NCBI RefSeq assembly: GCF_011393335.1
Contig: NZ_CP049865.1
Coordinates: 3,428,722 to 3,492,721 of the forward strand
Direction: 5' to 3'
Length of the DNA stretch: 64,000 nt
DNA from: Propioniciclava coleopterorum
Lineage (GTDB): Bacteria; Actinomycetota; Actinomycetes; Propionibacteriales; Propionibacteriaceae
Shown here: piece after piece, positions 23,109 to 31,300 of the stretch
Position numbering within the stretch: position 1 is the first letter of the stretch
Layout of the letters: each line of letters starts with the position of its first letter
The notes under the pieces: generated by a model
What the model saw: only the letters and a program-made list of their open reading frames with translations
Told to the model about the DNA's origin: nothing
Database searches by the model: none
Position numbers and translations under genes: made by a program

Positions 23109-24494
23109 TCAGCCTCGACGGGGCTCGCGGCCAAGCAGGTTCCTGATCACTTCCAGGCGCTCGCCGATCTGCGCCTCGTTGCCGTGCCCGGTGGGCTCGT
23201 AGTAGCGGGTCGCGGCCAGGTCGTCGGGGAGGTACTGCTGCTCCGCCACGCCGTGCGGGAAGTCGTGCGCGTACTTGTAGCCCTTGCCGAAGCCGTGCTG
23301 CTTCGCCCCGGCGTAGTGCGCGTCGCGCAGGTGCAGCGGGACGGGGCCGCCCTTGCCCGCCGAGATGTCGGCCTGCGCGGCGCCGATCGCGGTGGTGACC
23401 GCGTTCGACTTCGGCGCGGTGGCGGCGGCGATGGTGGCGTGGGCCAGGGTGAGCCGGCCCTCGGGCATCCCGATCAGCTGGACGGCCTGCGCGGCCGCCA
23501 CGCAGGTCTGCAGCACCGACGGCGCCGCCATCCCGATGTCCTCGCTGGCGGAGATGATGAGGCGGCGCGCGATGAAGCGCGGGTCCTCCCCGCCCTCCAG
23601 CATCCGGGCGAGGTAGTGCAGGGCGGCGTCCACGTCGGAGCCGCGCACCGACTTGATGAAGGCGCTGATGACGTCGTAGTGCTGGTCGCCGTCGCGGTCG
23701 TAGCGCAGCGCGGCCCGGTCGACGGCCAGCTCGACGGCCTCGGGCGTGATGGTCGTGCCGCCCAGAGCGGACGCCGACGCTGCGGCCTCCTCCAGGTAGG
23801 TCAGGCTGCGGCGGGCGTCGCCGCCCGCCAGCCGCACGATGGTGGCGCGCGCGTCGGCGTCCAGGGTGTAGTGGCCACCCTCGGGCGTCCGCAGGCCCCG
23901 CTCGTCGGCGAGCGCGCGGTCCAGCAGGGCGTCGACGTCGGCGTCCGTGAGGGGCTTGAGGGTGAGCAGGAGCGAGCGGGACAGCAGCGGCGAAATCACC
24001 GAGAACGAGGGGTTCTCCGTCGTCGCGGCGATGAGGGTGACCAGGCGGTTCTCCACGGCGGGGAGCAGGACGTCCTGCTGGGCCTTGTTGAAGCGGTGCA
24101 CCTCGTCGACGAACAGCACGGTGCCGGTGCCGCGCGCCAGCTCGCGCCGGGCGGCGTCCAGCTCCGCGCGCACCTCCTTCACCCCGGCGGTGACGCCGGA
24201 GAGCTCGACGAACCGCCGGTTGGTGGCCTGGGAGACCACCGAGGCGATCGTCGTCTTGCCGACGCCGGGCGGCCCCCACAGGAAGACCGACATCGGCTGT
24301 CCCTCGGCGAGGCGCCGCAGCGGTGAGCCGGGGCCCAGCAGGTGCTGCTGGCCGACGATCTCCTCCAGGGTGCGGGGCCGCAGCCGAACGGCCAAGGGGA
24401 CGGCCTCGTGACCGGCCCCCGACAGCGATCCGCCGGTGCGCGCGGCCGGGGCCGCCAAGTCGGCGGGGTCGGGGTTGCCAAACAGGTCGGTCAC
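23109..24494 (-). CDS. rarA: Replication-associated recombination protein RarA (MgsA), AAA+ ATPase
   Basis: AAA+ clamp-loader-like ATPase acting at stalled forks and DNA ends. The 461-residue protein has an N-terminal linker, [14 protein letters not shown], Walker [10 protein letters not shown] at about residue 71, Walker [17 protein letters not shown], sensor ATTENPSF, and the C-terminal tetramerisation region with [15 protein letters not shown] and HFPHG-type motif ([14 protein letters not shown]). The GTG (VTDLFGNPD) is the likely start. In actinobacteria rarA commonly precedes alaS; here the hypothetical plus-strand gene intervenes. Confidence 0.95.
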   Translation of the reverse strand: MTDLFGNPDPADLAAPAARTGGSLSGAGHEAVPLAVRLRPRTLEEIVGQQHLLGPGSPLRRLAEGQPMSVFLWGPPGVGKTTIASVVSQATNRRFVELSGVTAGVKEVRAELDAARRELARGTGTVLFVDEVHRFNKAQQDVLLPAVENRLVTLIAATTENPSFSVISPLLSRSLLLTLKPLTDADVDALLDRALADERGLRTPEGGHYTLDADARATIVRLAGGDARRSLTYLEEAAASASALGGTTITPEAVELAVDRAALRYDRDGDQHYDVISAFIKSVRGSDVDAALHYLARMLEGGEDPRFIARRLIISASEDIGMAAPSVLQTCVAAAQAVQLIGMPEGRLTLAHATIAAATAPKSNAVTTAIGAAQADISAGKGGPVPLHLRDAHYAGAKQHGFGKGYKYAHDFPHGVAEQQYLPDDLAATRYYEPTGHGNEAQIGERLEVIRNLLGREPRRG

Positions 24495-24588
24495 CCCCGG
24501 AAGCCTAGCCGTCGGCGCCGACACACCGGGGCGTGGGGGGGCGCGCGCCTCACCGCGGTGCGCGCCCGGGTGGCCTAGGTTGGAGACC

Positions 24589-25178
24589 ATGACGTCTCGC
24601 CCACTCGTGCCCGTCCTCGTCGCTCTCGCGTCGGGGATGGTGCTGCTCGCGGGCTGCGCGACGACACCCCCCTCGCCCAGCACGCCGACCCCTTCGCCCG
24701 CCACGACCGCCGCCTCCCCACCGACACCGCAGCGACCGACCCCACGTCGGCGACCGGCGCCGAGGACGAGTCCCGCAACACCGCCGCCCGGCAGGCGATC
24801 GAGACCGCGGAGGGCGCGGTCGGCGGTCGCGCGGTGGAGCTGGAGTGGTCGGAGCAGGGCTGGAAGGCCGACGTGGTGGTCGGGGACGTCGAGCACGAGC
24901 TCCTGATCGCGCCCGCCGGCGACACGGTGACGCGGACGGACACGTCGCCGGAGAAGCTGGACGCCGACAAGCTCGACCGGCTCACCGACGCGTTCGTCAC
25001 GATGCGCCAGGCCGTCGACACCGTGCTCGATCAGATCCCGGGCGACCTGCTCAAGGCCGACCTGGAGTCCGACTCCGCCCCGCTCACGGGGATGAGGTGG
25101 GACGTCACGGTGGACTTCGACGGCGACCCGGTCACGCTGACGGTGGACGCGGGCAGCGGCGACATCCGCGAGGGGTGA
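24589..25178 (+). CDS. Secreted lipoprotein, PepSY-like (frameshifted in linker as given)
   Basis: A lipoprotein with signal peptide and lipobox MVLLAGC at residues 17-23, a Pro/Ser/Thr-rich linker, and a C-terminal domain of about 115 aa ([20 protein letters not shown]... to DIREG). The signal peptide and domain are in different frames; one extra base near the C4 run at about 24716-24719 would join them. The domain is a clear paralogue of the one in the lipoprotein at 25780-26373 (compare [17 protein letters not shown] with WEAEVVVGYLQHELDLS). The fold resembles PepSY-type domains, but that is a weak assignment. Function unknown. Confidence 0.72.
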
Positions 25179-25205
25179 CGCCGCCGCCTCGGCGCGCGGA
25201 CGGCG

Positions 25206-25523
25206 TCAGTGCAGGGCCTTCAGCCCGACGACCCCGCCGACGATGGCGACCAGGCAGATGATCTTGAGCGCCGAGACGGACTCGTCGCCGGTGACCATCG
25301 CGTAGACGACCGTCAGCGTGGCGCCGATCCCCACCCACACCGCGTAGGCGGTGCCCGTGGGGAGGTCGCGCATCGCGAACGCCAGGCCGGCCATGCTCAG
25401 GATGAGGGCCACCACGAACGTGATCGAGGGCCCGAGCCGGGTGAAGCCCTCGGCCCTGCCCAGCGCGGTGGCCCACACGGCCTCCAGCACGCCGGAAATG
25501 ATGAGAACGATCCATGCCAACAC
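25206..25523 (-). CDS. gdx: Guanidinium exporter, SMR family (SugE/Gdx type)
   Basis: Four-helix small multidrug resistance protein (105 aa) that probably exports guanidinium in exchange for protons. The conserved membrane glutamate is in SGVLEAVWATAL at about residue 14, and the SMR signature GTAYAVWVGIGA is at about 58. The SMR family splits into guanidinium exporters and broad drug exporters; the riboswitch directly upstream supports the first. The start is GTG: GGAGG at 25529-25533 lies five bases upstream, although the frame is open further upstream. No neighbouring gene belongs to guanidine metabolism, so this is a stand-alone detoxification unit. Confidence 0.9.
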   Translation of the reverse strand: MLAWIVLIISGVLEAVWATALGRAEGFTRLGPSITFVVALILSMAGLAFAMRDLPTGTAYAVWVGIGATLTVVYAMVTGDESVSALKIICLVAIVGGVVGLKALH

Positions 25524-25538
25524 GGTGACCTCCGTCAA

Positions 25539-25580
25539 GGGCCGTCTTGTCGCACACCGGGTACGGCACCCATCGTCCGG
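25539..25580 (-). ncRNA. Guanidine-III riboswitch (ykkC-III)
   Basis: Read on the minus strand, this segment has the blocks CCGGACGA, GTGCCGTACCCGG and GACAAGACGGC, which match in order and spacing the ykkC-III motif as I remember it from the Thermobifida fusca structure. It forms the pseudoknot typical of that class. It ends six bases before the GGAGG ribosome-binding site of the SMR gene, so control of translation by hiding the site is likely. A -10-like TAGAAT at 25609-25614 would start the transcript about 20 nt upstream of the aptamer; I see no good -35 box. Confidence 0.9.
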
Positions 25581-25779
25581 GAGTCTCGTGTCGAGAACCT
25601 CGTTGAGGATTCTAGCAAATCCCGCACCCGTGGTGCCGCGTCCCGCCGCCCGCCGCGGTCGCATGGTGGGGGCTGCTGTCGCCCATCGCCCGCGCGGGCG
25701 TCCACGCCGATCTCGGCGTCCTCCGCGGTCAGCGCTCGCCGCTATCGCCCCGCGTGGGCGTTCCGGCTAGCGTGGACGC

Positions 25780-26373
25780 ATGAGAAACCCCATCATCGCC
25801 CTGACGCTCGGAGTGTGCGTGGTGGCCGCGGGCTGCACCGCCGCGCCTTCCCCGTCCGCCCCGCCCGTCGCCACCGACCCGCCCACGACACCCGCCCCGA
25901 GCAGCGCCGCGCCGTCCACGCCCGGAGGCGCGACCCCGGGGCCCGAGCCGTCTCTGGACCAGGCGGCCGAGCAGCGGCTCGCCGCCGCCAGAACGGCGGT
26001 CGCGACCGCCGAGCAGGCGGTGACGGGGACCGTGACCAAGATCGAGTGGGACGACCAGCACTGGGAGGCCGAGGTGGTCGTCGGCTACCTGCAGCACGAG
26101 CTCGATCTGTCCGCCGACGGCACGCAGGTGACCCGCACCGATAGCGACCCCGACCGGCTGTCCGCCGACGAGGTCACGCGCTACGGAGAGACGAAGATCG
26201 ACGTCCTGCAGGCGATCGATCGCGGGCTGCAGCTCCACCCGGGCACCCTGGTGGAGGCCGACCTGGACACCGACCGCGCTCCCGCCACCGGGACGCACTG
26301 GGAGATCAAGGTGACCGCCGGCTCGGCCGTCACCGAGTTCGTGCTCGACGGAGCCACCGGCGAGAAGCGCTGA
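25780..26373 (+). CDS. Secreted lipoprotein, PepSY-like
   Basis: A 197-residue lipoprotein: signal peptide MRNPIIALTLGVCVVAAG with Cys19 as the lipidation site (VVAAGC), a Pro/Thr/Ser-rich spacer up to about residue 58, and a C-terminal domain (EQRLAAARTAVATAEQAVTG...WEAEVVVGYLQHELDLS...FVLDGATGEKR). The repeated alternation and the ending resemble a tandem PepSY arrangement. It is an intact paralogue of the frameshifted lipoprotein at 24589-25178; the exporter gene gdx lies between the two in the opposite direction. It converges with aspS at a shared hairpin. Confidence 0.82.
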   Translation: MRNPIIALTLGVCVVAAGCTAAPSPSAPPVATDPPTTPAPSSAAPSTPGGATPGPEPSLDQAAEQRLAAARTAVATAEQAVTGTVTKIEWDDQHWEAEVVVGYLQHELDLSADGTQVTRTDSDPDRLSADEVTRYGETKIDVLQAIDRGLQLHPGTLVEADLDTDRAPATGTHWEIKVTAGSAVTEFVLDGATGEKR

Positions 26374-26387
26374 CCCCTGGTCACGAC

Positions 26388-26423
26388 GACGGCGCGCCGC
26401 CCCTCAGGGGACGACGCGCCGTC
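26388..26423. terminator. Bidirectional hairpin between lipoprotein and aspS
   Basis: An outer 9-bp stem (GACGGCGCG/CGCGCCGTC) encloses an inner CCCC-TCA-GGGG hairpin. It sits 15 bp after the lipoprotein stop and 11 bp after the aspS stop, where the two genes converge, so it can serve both. Confidence 0.7.
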
Positions 26424-26433
26424 GCGCGCTCGG

Positions 26434-28257
26434 TCAGGCCTGCGCAGCCTGGGGGGCGGCCGCGGGCGGCTGCCCCGGCTCCCCCTTGACGACCGGCTTG
26501 GCGTCCACGCCGGCCTCCTTGCGCTGCTGCGCGCTGATCGGGGCCGGCGCCTCGGTGAGCGGGTCGAAGCCGCCGCCCGACTTCGGGAAGGCGATGACGT
26601 CGCGGATCGTGTCGAACCCGCCCAGCAGCATGACGAGCCGGTCTAGGCCGAAGGCGATGCCGCCGTGCGGCGGGGCACCGAAGGAGAAGGCGTCCAGCAG
26701 GAAGCCGAACTTCTCCTGCGCCTCCTCCTCGCCGATGCCCATCACCGAGAAGACGCGCTCCTGCACGTCGCGGCGGTGGATACGGATCGAGCCGCCGCCG
26801 ACCTCGTTGCCGTTGGCCACGAAGTCGTAGCCGTAGGACAGCGCCGAGCCCGGATCGGTGTCGAAGGTGTCCAGCGACTCAGGCTTGGGCGAGGTGAAGG
26901 CGTGGTGGACGGCCGTCCACTTCCCCTCACCCATGGCCACGTCGCCCGAGGCGACCGCGTCGGCGGTGGACTTGAACATCGGGGCGTCCACCACCCACAG
27001 CAGCGCCCAGTCCTTCGGGTCGAACAGTTCGCAGCGCCGGCCGATCTCCAGGCGCGCCGCGCCCAGCAGCTCCTGGGAGGTCTCCCGCGCGCCGGCCGCG
27101 AAGAAGATCGCGTCGCCGGGGGCGGCATCCATGGCGGCGGCGATGCCGTCGCGCTCGGCCTCGGAGATGTTCTTGGCGACCGGGCCGCCCAGCGTGCCGT
27201 CCTCACCGACCGTGATGTAGGCCAGGCCGCGGGCGCCGCGCTGCTTGGCCCACTCCTGCCAGGCGTCGAACTGGCGCCGCGGCAGCGACGCGCCGCCCGG
27301 CATGACCACGCCGCCCACGTAGGGGGCCTGGAACACGCGGAACGGCGTGTCGGCGAAGAACGAGGTGAGCTCGCGGATCTTGTTGCCGAAGCGCAGGTCG
27401 GGCTTGTCGGAGCCGTAGTCGTCCATGGCGTCGTGCCAGGTCATCCGCGGCAGCGGCAGGGCGACGTCGACGCCGATGAGCTTCCAGCAGGCGGCGATGA
27501 TCTTCTCCGCGACGGCGATCACGTCGTCCTGGTCCACGAAGCTCATCTCGATGTCGAGCTGGGTGAACTCGGGCTGCCGGTCGGCGCGGAAGTCCTCGTC
27601 GCGGTAGCAGCGGGCGATCTGGTAGTACCGCTCCATGCCGGCGACCATCAGCAACTGCTTGAACAGCTGCGGGCTCTGCGGCAGGGCGTACCACTTGCCC
27701 GGGTGGAGGCGGGCAGGCACGACGAAGTCGCGGGCGCCCTCGGGCGTGGAGCGGGTCAGCGTCGGGGTCTCGACGTCGTAGAAGTCCAGCCCGTCGAGCA
27801 CGTGGCGGATGGTGTGGGTCACCTTCGAGCGCAGCACGAGCGCGTCGTGCTGGCGGGGACGCCGCAGGTCGAGGTAGCGGTACTTCAGGCGGGCGTCCTC
27901 GCCGACGCCGGAGCGCTCGTCGATCTGGAACGGCAGCGGCGCGGCCGGGTTGAGCACCTCCAACTCGCGGATCGCGACCTCCACCTCGCCGGTGGGGATG
28001 TTCGGGTTGACGTTCTCGGGCGTCCGGGCGTCGACTACGCCGGTGACCTGGATGCAGTACTCGTTGCGGAGGTCGTGGATCCCGGCGGACTCCAGGTACT
28101 CGTCGCGGACGACGACCTGACAGATCCCGGAGGCGTCCCGCAGATCGATGAAGGCGACTCCCCCGTGATCGCGGCGCTTGGAGACCCAACCCGCGAGGGT
28201 GACGGTCTGGCCGACGTCGGCGGAGCGCAGCGTGCCTGCGGTGCGCGTTCGCAGCAT
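26434..28257 (-). CDS. aspS: Aspartyl-tRNA synthetase
   Basis: Class II synthetase for tRNA-Asp (possibly also tRNA-Asn). The 607-residue protein has the OB-fold anticodon-binding domain ([23 protein letters not shown]), motif 2 in [20 protein letters not shown], the bacterial GAD insertion, and motif 3 in [14 protein letters not shown]. The C-terminus ends in a Pro/Ala-rich tail ([13 protein letters not shown]). Its start region is preceded by the tandem-repeat zone at 28358-28760. Whether it is discriminating cannot be told from sequence alone. Confidence 0.96.
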   Translation of the reverse strand: MLRTRTAGTLRSADVGQTVTLAGWVSKRRDHGGVAFIDLRDASGICQVVVRDEYLESAGIHDLRNEYCIQVTGVVDARTPENVNPNIPTGEVEVAIRELEVLNPAAPLPFQIDERSGVGEDARLKYRYLDLRRPRQHDALVLRSKVTHTIRHVLDGLDFYDVETPTLTRSTPEGARDFVVPARLHPGKWYALPQSPQLFKQLLMVAGMERYYQIARCYRDEDFRADRQPEFTQLDIEMSFVDQDDVIAVAEKIIAACWKLIGVDVALPLPRMTWHDAMDDYGSDKPDLRFGNKIRELTSFFADTPFRVFQAPYVGGVVMPGGASLPRRQFDAWQEWAKQRGARGLAYITVGEDGTLGGPVAKNISEAERDGIAAAMDAAPGDAIFFAAGARETSQELLGAARLEIGRRCELFDPKDWALLWVVDAPMFKSTADAVASGDVAMGEGKWTAVHHAFTSPKPESLDTFDTDPGSALSYGYDFVANGNEVGGGSIRIHRRDVQERVFSVMGIGEEEAQEKFGFLLDAFSFGAPPHGGIAFGLDRLVMLLGGFDTIRDVIAFPKSGGGFDPLTEAPAPISAQQRKEAGVDAKPVVKGEPGQPPAAAPQAAQA

Positions 28258-28357
28258 GGCGATGTTCCTTTCTTGCCCCGCATAGACGGTGCGGGCGCGT
28301 CCTGCTGAGTCTAGGGCGTCGGGGCGTCCGGCTCCGAACCGGCCCCGCCGCCGTCAC

Positions 28358-28558
28358 GACGAGCCCCCTTCGCTTTTGGACGGGTCGCCCGCGTTTGCGA
28401 CGAGCCGCCCCTGTTTGCGACGAGCCGCCCCTGTTTGCGACGAACCGCCCCCGCTCGCGACGAGCCGCCCCCGTTCGCGACGAACCGCCCGCGCTCGCGA
28501 CGAGCCGCCCCCGTTTCGGACGAGTCGCCCGCGCTTGCGACGAGTCGCCCGCGCTTGG
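28358..28558. repeat. 20-bp tandem repeat array upstream of aspS
   Basis: Nine units with an exact 20-base period (28379-28558), preceded by one degenerate 21-base unit. A typical unit is GACGAGCCGCCCCTGTTTGC; variation is concentrated in bases 6-7 and 13-18, while the central CGCCC is constant. The period is not a multiple of three and there are no spacers, so this is neither a coding repeat nor a CRISPR array. The stretch 28258-28357 between the array and aspS holds no recognisable feature apart from the presumed aspS leader. Confidence 0.88.
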
Positions 28559-28760
28559 GTCAGTTGCCCCCGTTCCTGCGTGGGCAACTGACGCAAACGG
28601 GGGCGTCTTCAACTGGTGGGTCTGCGCGCCGGCCAGACGCCCACGTTTGCGCCGAACCGCCCACGTTTGCGACGAGACGCCCACGTTTGCGACGAGTCGC
28701 CCGCGCTTGGGTCAGTTGCCCCGTTCCTGCGTGGGCAACTGACGCAAACGGGGGCGTCTT
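28559..28760. repeat. Duplicated hairpin module with more 20-bp units
   Basis: Two copies of one module (28539-28610 and 28690-28760) each start with a 20-bp unit and continue into an inverted repeat. In the first, GTCAGTTGCCC (28559-28569) pairs with GGGCAACTGAC (28582-28592). A second pairing, GCCCCCGTT (28566-28574) with AACGGGGGC (28596-28604), uses part of the same left arm, so the two are mutually exclusive. Three further 20-bp units lie at 28650-28709 between the copies. The right arm GCAAACGGGGGCG is an inverted 20-mer unit. Confidence 0.83.
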
Positions 28761-28794
28761 CGCCTGGTGAGTCAGCGCGCCGGCCAAGACGCCC

Positions 28795-28817
28795 GCGCTT
28801 GAGGCGAGCCCAAGCGC
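28795..28817 (-). terminator. Hairpin downstream of the lyase-kinase gene
   Basis: GCGCTTG and CAAGCGC pair over a nine-base loop directly after the stop codon of the lyase-kinase fusion. There is no T-tract. It likely ends the transport/lyase operon before the repeat zone. Confidence 0.55.
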
Positions 28818-28818
28818 C

Positions 28819-31287
28819 TCAGACCGGCAGGAACCGGGCGCCTGCGTCCCGGAGGACGGCCTCGCGGTCCTCGGCGCGCGCCGCGACCAGCGCGGACGCC
28901 GTCGCCACGGCGAACTCGGCCGCGTCGTCCAGGGCGACGCCGTGCAGCAGCGCGGACAGCAGGGCGGCGTTGAACGAGTCGCCGGCGCCGGTGGTGTCGA
29001 CCGGCGTGATCCGCGGCGCGCCGAGCCTCCGGACGCCGTCGGCGTCGGCCACCAGCGCACCGGACGCGCCGAGCTTGGCCACGACGGTGCAGCCGGTGCG
29101 CGCCACCAGCGCGGCCGCGGCCGCCTCGACGTCGGCCAGTTCGGCGACGCCGCACAGCTCGGCCTCGTTCGGCAGGAACAGGTCCACGTCGGCGAGCACC
29201 GCGAGGACGTCCGCGCGGGTCGCGGGCGTCCAGCCGTCGTCGGGGTCGCCGGTGTCGAGCGCGGTGCGGGCGCCGGCGTCCTTGGCGCGCCGCAGCACGG
29301 TGGAGAGCGCGTCCCGCTGCAGGCCCGGCAGCAGGAAGTAGCCGCTGCTCAGCACCACGCCGGCGCTCAGGGCGTCGGCCGGCACGTCGTCGGGGGCCAG
29401 CTCGGCCATCGCGCCGAGCGAGGACAGGAACGAGCGGTCCCGGCCGGGCGCCTCGGCGACCACGGTGAGGCCCGAGGGCGTGCCGTCGGCGACGATCAGG
29501 TCCAGGCCGAGCGGTTCGGCGGCGAGCAGGTCGCGCACGACGCCGGCGGCCGGGTCGGCACCCACCTTGGTCACGAGCCGGGTCGGGACGCCCAACTGCG
29601 CGGCCCGCTGGGCGGCGATGGCGGCCGAGCCGCCCAGGCGCACCTCGATGTCGTCGACGATCCGCTCCGTGCCGGGGGCCGGGATCTCGGTGGCGCCGTG
29701 GACGATCACGTCGAGGTTGGCGTTGCCGATCACCGTCAGCGAGCCGGCGACCCGCTCGGGGTGCGCGGACGCCGCGAGCAGCGCCGCGCGGCTGGCGTCC
29801 AGGTGGGCGCGGCGGGCGCCGAACTCCTCGCGCAGTTCGGCGATCTGGTCGCGGATGTCGGCGACCGTCGCCAGCACCGGCGCGATCCCCGGGCTGCCCG
29901 CCTGGGGTCGCTGCAGGATGCGCTCCGGCTCGCGTCCGGACGCGAGCACCAACTCGACGAGCGAGCCGTCGGGGTCGGCGATCCCGCCTGCGGCCAGCGC
30001 CTCGGCGACCTGCTCGGGCGTCCACGTGAGCGGCTCGCCGGCGCGGAACAGGCGTCCCACCAGGCCGTGCGCGGCCCGCCACGGCACCGAGCGGGTGGCC
30101 AGCGCCTCGGCGACGGCCGTGGTGGTCGCTCCCGACCGGACGATGTCGGCGGGTGTGGGGAGCTGGTCGGGCTCCAGGGCCAGCACGACGCCGTCGTAGA
30201 GCCGCAGGAACCGGATCACCCGGTCGGTGTTGCTCCACAGCGGCTTCTGCACGTCGGTGGTGGCGTTGTTGGAGTCCTCGTACCAGCCGGCCGCGATGGT
30301 GTTGTAGACCGACGCCAGCTCGGCGTTGGACGCCCCCGCCATCGAGACCATGTGCTCCAGCACCACGGGGTTCTTCTTCTGGGGCATGATCGAGGACCCC
30401 TGCGTGAACGGGGTGGGGGTGGTGACCCAGCGCAGGTTCATCCACTCCTGCAGGACGCGGGCCCAGCGGGCGCCGGTCGCGGTGATCCGCGCCTGCACCG
30501 CAGCCAGCCGCATGAAGTGCTCCGCCCCCGCGACCGCCTCGTACGACGCGGTGAACGCGGAGTCGAAGCCGAGCAGCCGGGCCTCGAGCTCGGGGTCGAT
30601 CGCGATGTCGGTGCCCGTGAAGGCGGCCGAGCCCAGCGGGGAGACGTTCATCTCGGCGTAGACCCCGGCCAGGTCGTCGGCCTGGCTGAGCAGCGTCTCG
30701 GCGAGCCCGCTCAGCACGTGGCCGATCGTGGTCGGCTGCGCGGGGCGGCGGTGCGTGTTGCCGATGATCAGCGCGTCCACGGTCGCCTCCGCGCGGTCCG
30801 CGAGGTCGGCCGCCGTCTGCAGCAGCAGGTCGGCGATGTCCAGGATGCCCCGGCGCAGGATCATCCGGAACACCGCGGCGTCCAGGTCGTTGCGGCTCCG
30901 GGCGAGCTGCACGTCCAGGTCCGCGGTCTCGATGCCGCACGCCCGGGCCAGCTGCTGCTCCAGGAAGTAGTACGGGTCCTCGACCGACCCGTCGAACGCC
31001 GGCGAGGCGAGCCGCGGCGTCCAGGACGCGCGGCCGTCCTCGGGCCCCAACTCCCGCCACAGCGTCAGGAGCCCCGACAGCAGCAGGTCGGCGCGCTCGG
31101 CCGTCAACGCGCCGGTGCGCCGCAGCACCAGGACGTGGGCCAGCGACGCCTCGACCATGGCCGGGAGGTCGTGCGCGGCGGCCTGCTCGAAGGCCACGCG
31201 CAGGTGGTTGTCCCAGAAGATCGAGAGATCCTCACGCTCGCGCAGGGGGACGCGGGGACGGTTGGGGTCGGAGTTCACGTGGGTCAC
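28819..31287 (-). CDS. ArgH-like lyase fused to a PfkB-family kinase
   Basis: An 822-residue two-domain enzyme. Residues 1 to about 480 are a fumarase/argininosuccinate-lyase superfamily domain: ARSRND at 129-134, the general-acid region GNTHRRPAQP at 176-185, PLGSAAFTG in place of ArgH PLGAGALAG, and the catalytic serine loop GSSIMPQKKNP at 297-307. Residues from about 515 are a PfkB (ribokinase-like) kinase: GGSAAIAAQRAAQLG and the catalytic DTTGAGDSFNAALL. Other ArgH positions have drifted (EDPYYFLE), and no arg genes are nearby, so arginine synthesis is unlikely. As the last gene of the ROK-ABC operon it probably acts on the imported compound. The start is GTG 31287; GTG 31278 is possible. 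Confidence 0.85.
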   Translation of the reverse strand: MTHVNSDPNRPRVPLREREDLSIFWDNHLRVAFEQAAAHDLPAMVEASLAHVLVLRRTGALTAERADLLLSGLLTLWRELGPEDGRASWTPRLASPAFDGSVEDPYYFLEQQLARACGIETADLDVQLARSRNDLDAAVFRMILRRGILDIADLLLQTAADLADRAEATVDALIIGNTHRRPAQPTTIGHVLSGLAETLLSQADDLAGVYAEMNVSPLGSAAFTGTDIAIDPELEARLLGFDSAFTASYEAVAGAEHFMRLAAVQARITATGARWARVLQEWMNLRWVTTPTPFTQGSSIMPQKKNPVVLEHMVSMAGASNAELASVYNTIAAGWYEDSNNATTDVQKPLWSNTDRVIRFLRLYDGVVLALEPDQLPTPADIVRSGATTTAVAEALATRSVPWRAAHGLVGRLFRAGEPLTWTPEQVAEALAAGGIADPDGSLVELVLASGREPERILQRPQAGSPGIAPVLATVADIRDQIAELREEFGARRAHLDASRAALLAASAHPERVAGSLTVIGNANLDVIVHGATEIPAPGTERIVDDIEVRLGGSAAIAAQRAAQLGVPTRLVTKVGADPAAGVVRDLLAAEPLGLDLIVADGTPSGLTVVAEAPGRDRSFLSSLGAMAELAPDDVPADALSAGVVLSSGYFLLPGLQRDALSTVLRRAKDAGARTALDTGDPDDGWTPATRADVLAVLADVDLFLPNEAELCGVAELADVEAAAAALVARTGCTVVAKLGASGALVADADGVRRLGAPRITPVDTTGAGDSFNAALLSALLHGVALDDAAEFAVATASALVAARAEDREAVLRDAGARFLPV

Positions 31288-31300
31288 GTTCCTTTCGGAT

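Noticed and set aside
28358-28760. CRISPR array
   Set aside because: Units are directly adjacent with a 20-bp period and no unique spacers, and there are no cas genes in the window.
28819-31287. An arginine-biosynthesis argH gene
   Set aside because: Several ArgH positions have drifted, the protein carries a fused PfkB kinase, and its neighbours are transport genes, not arg genes.
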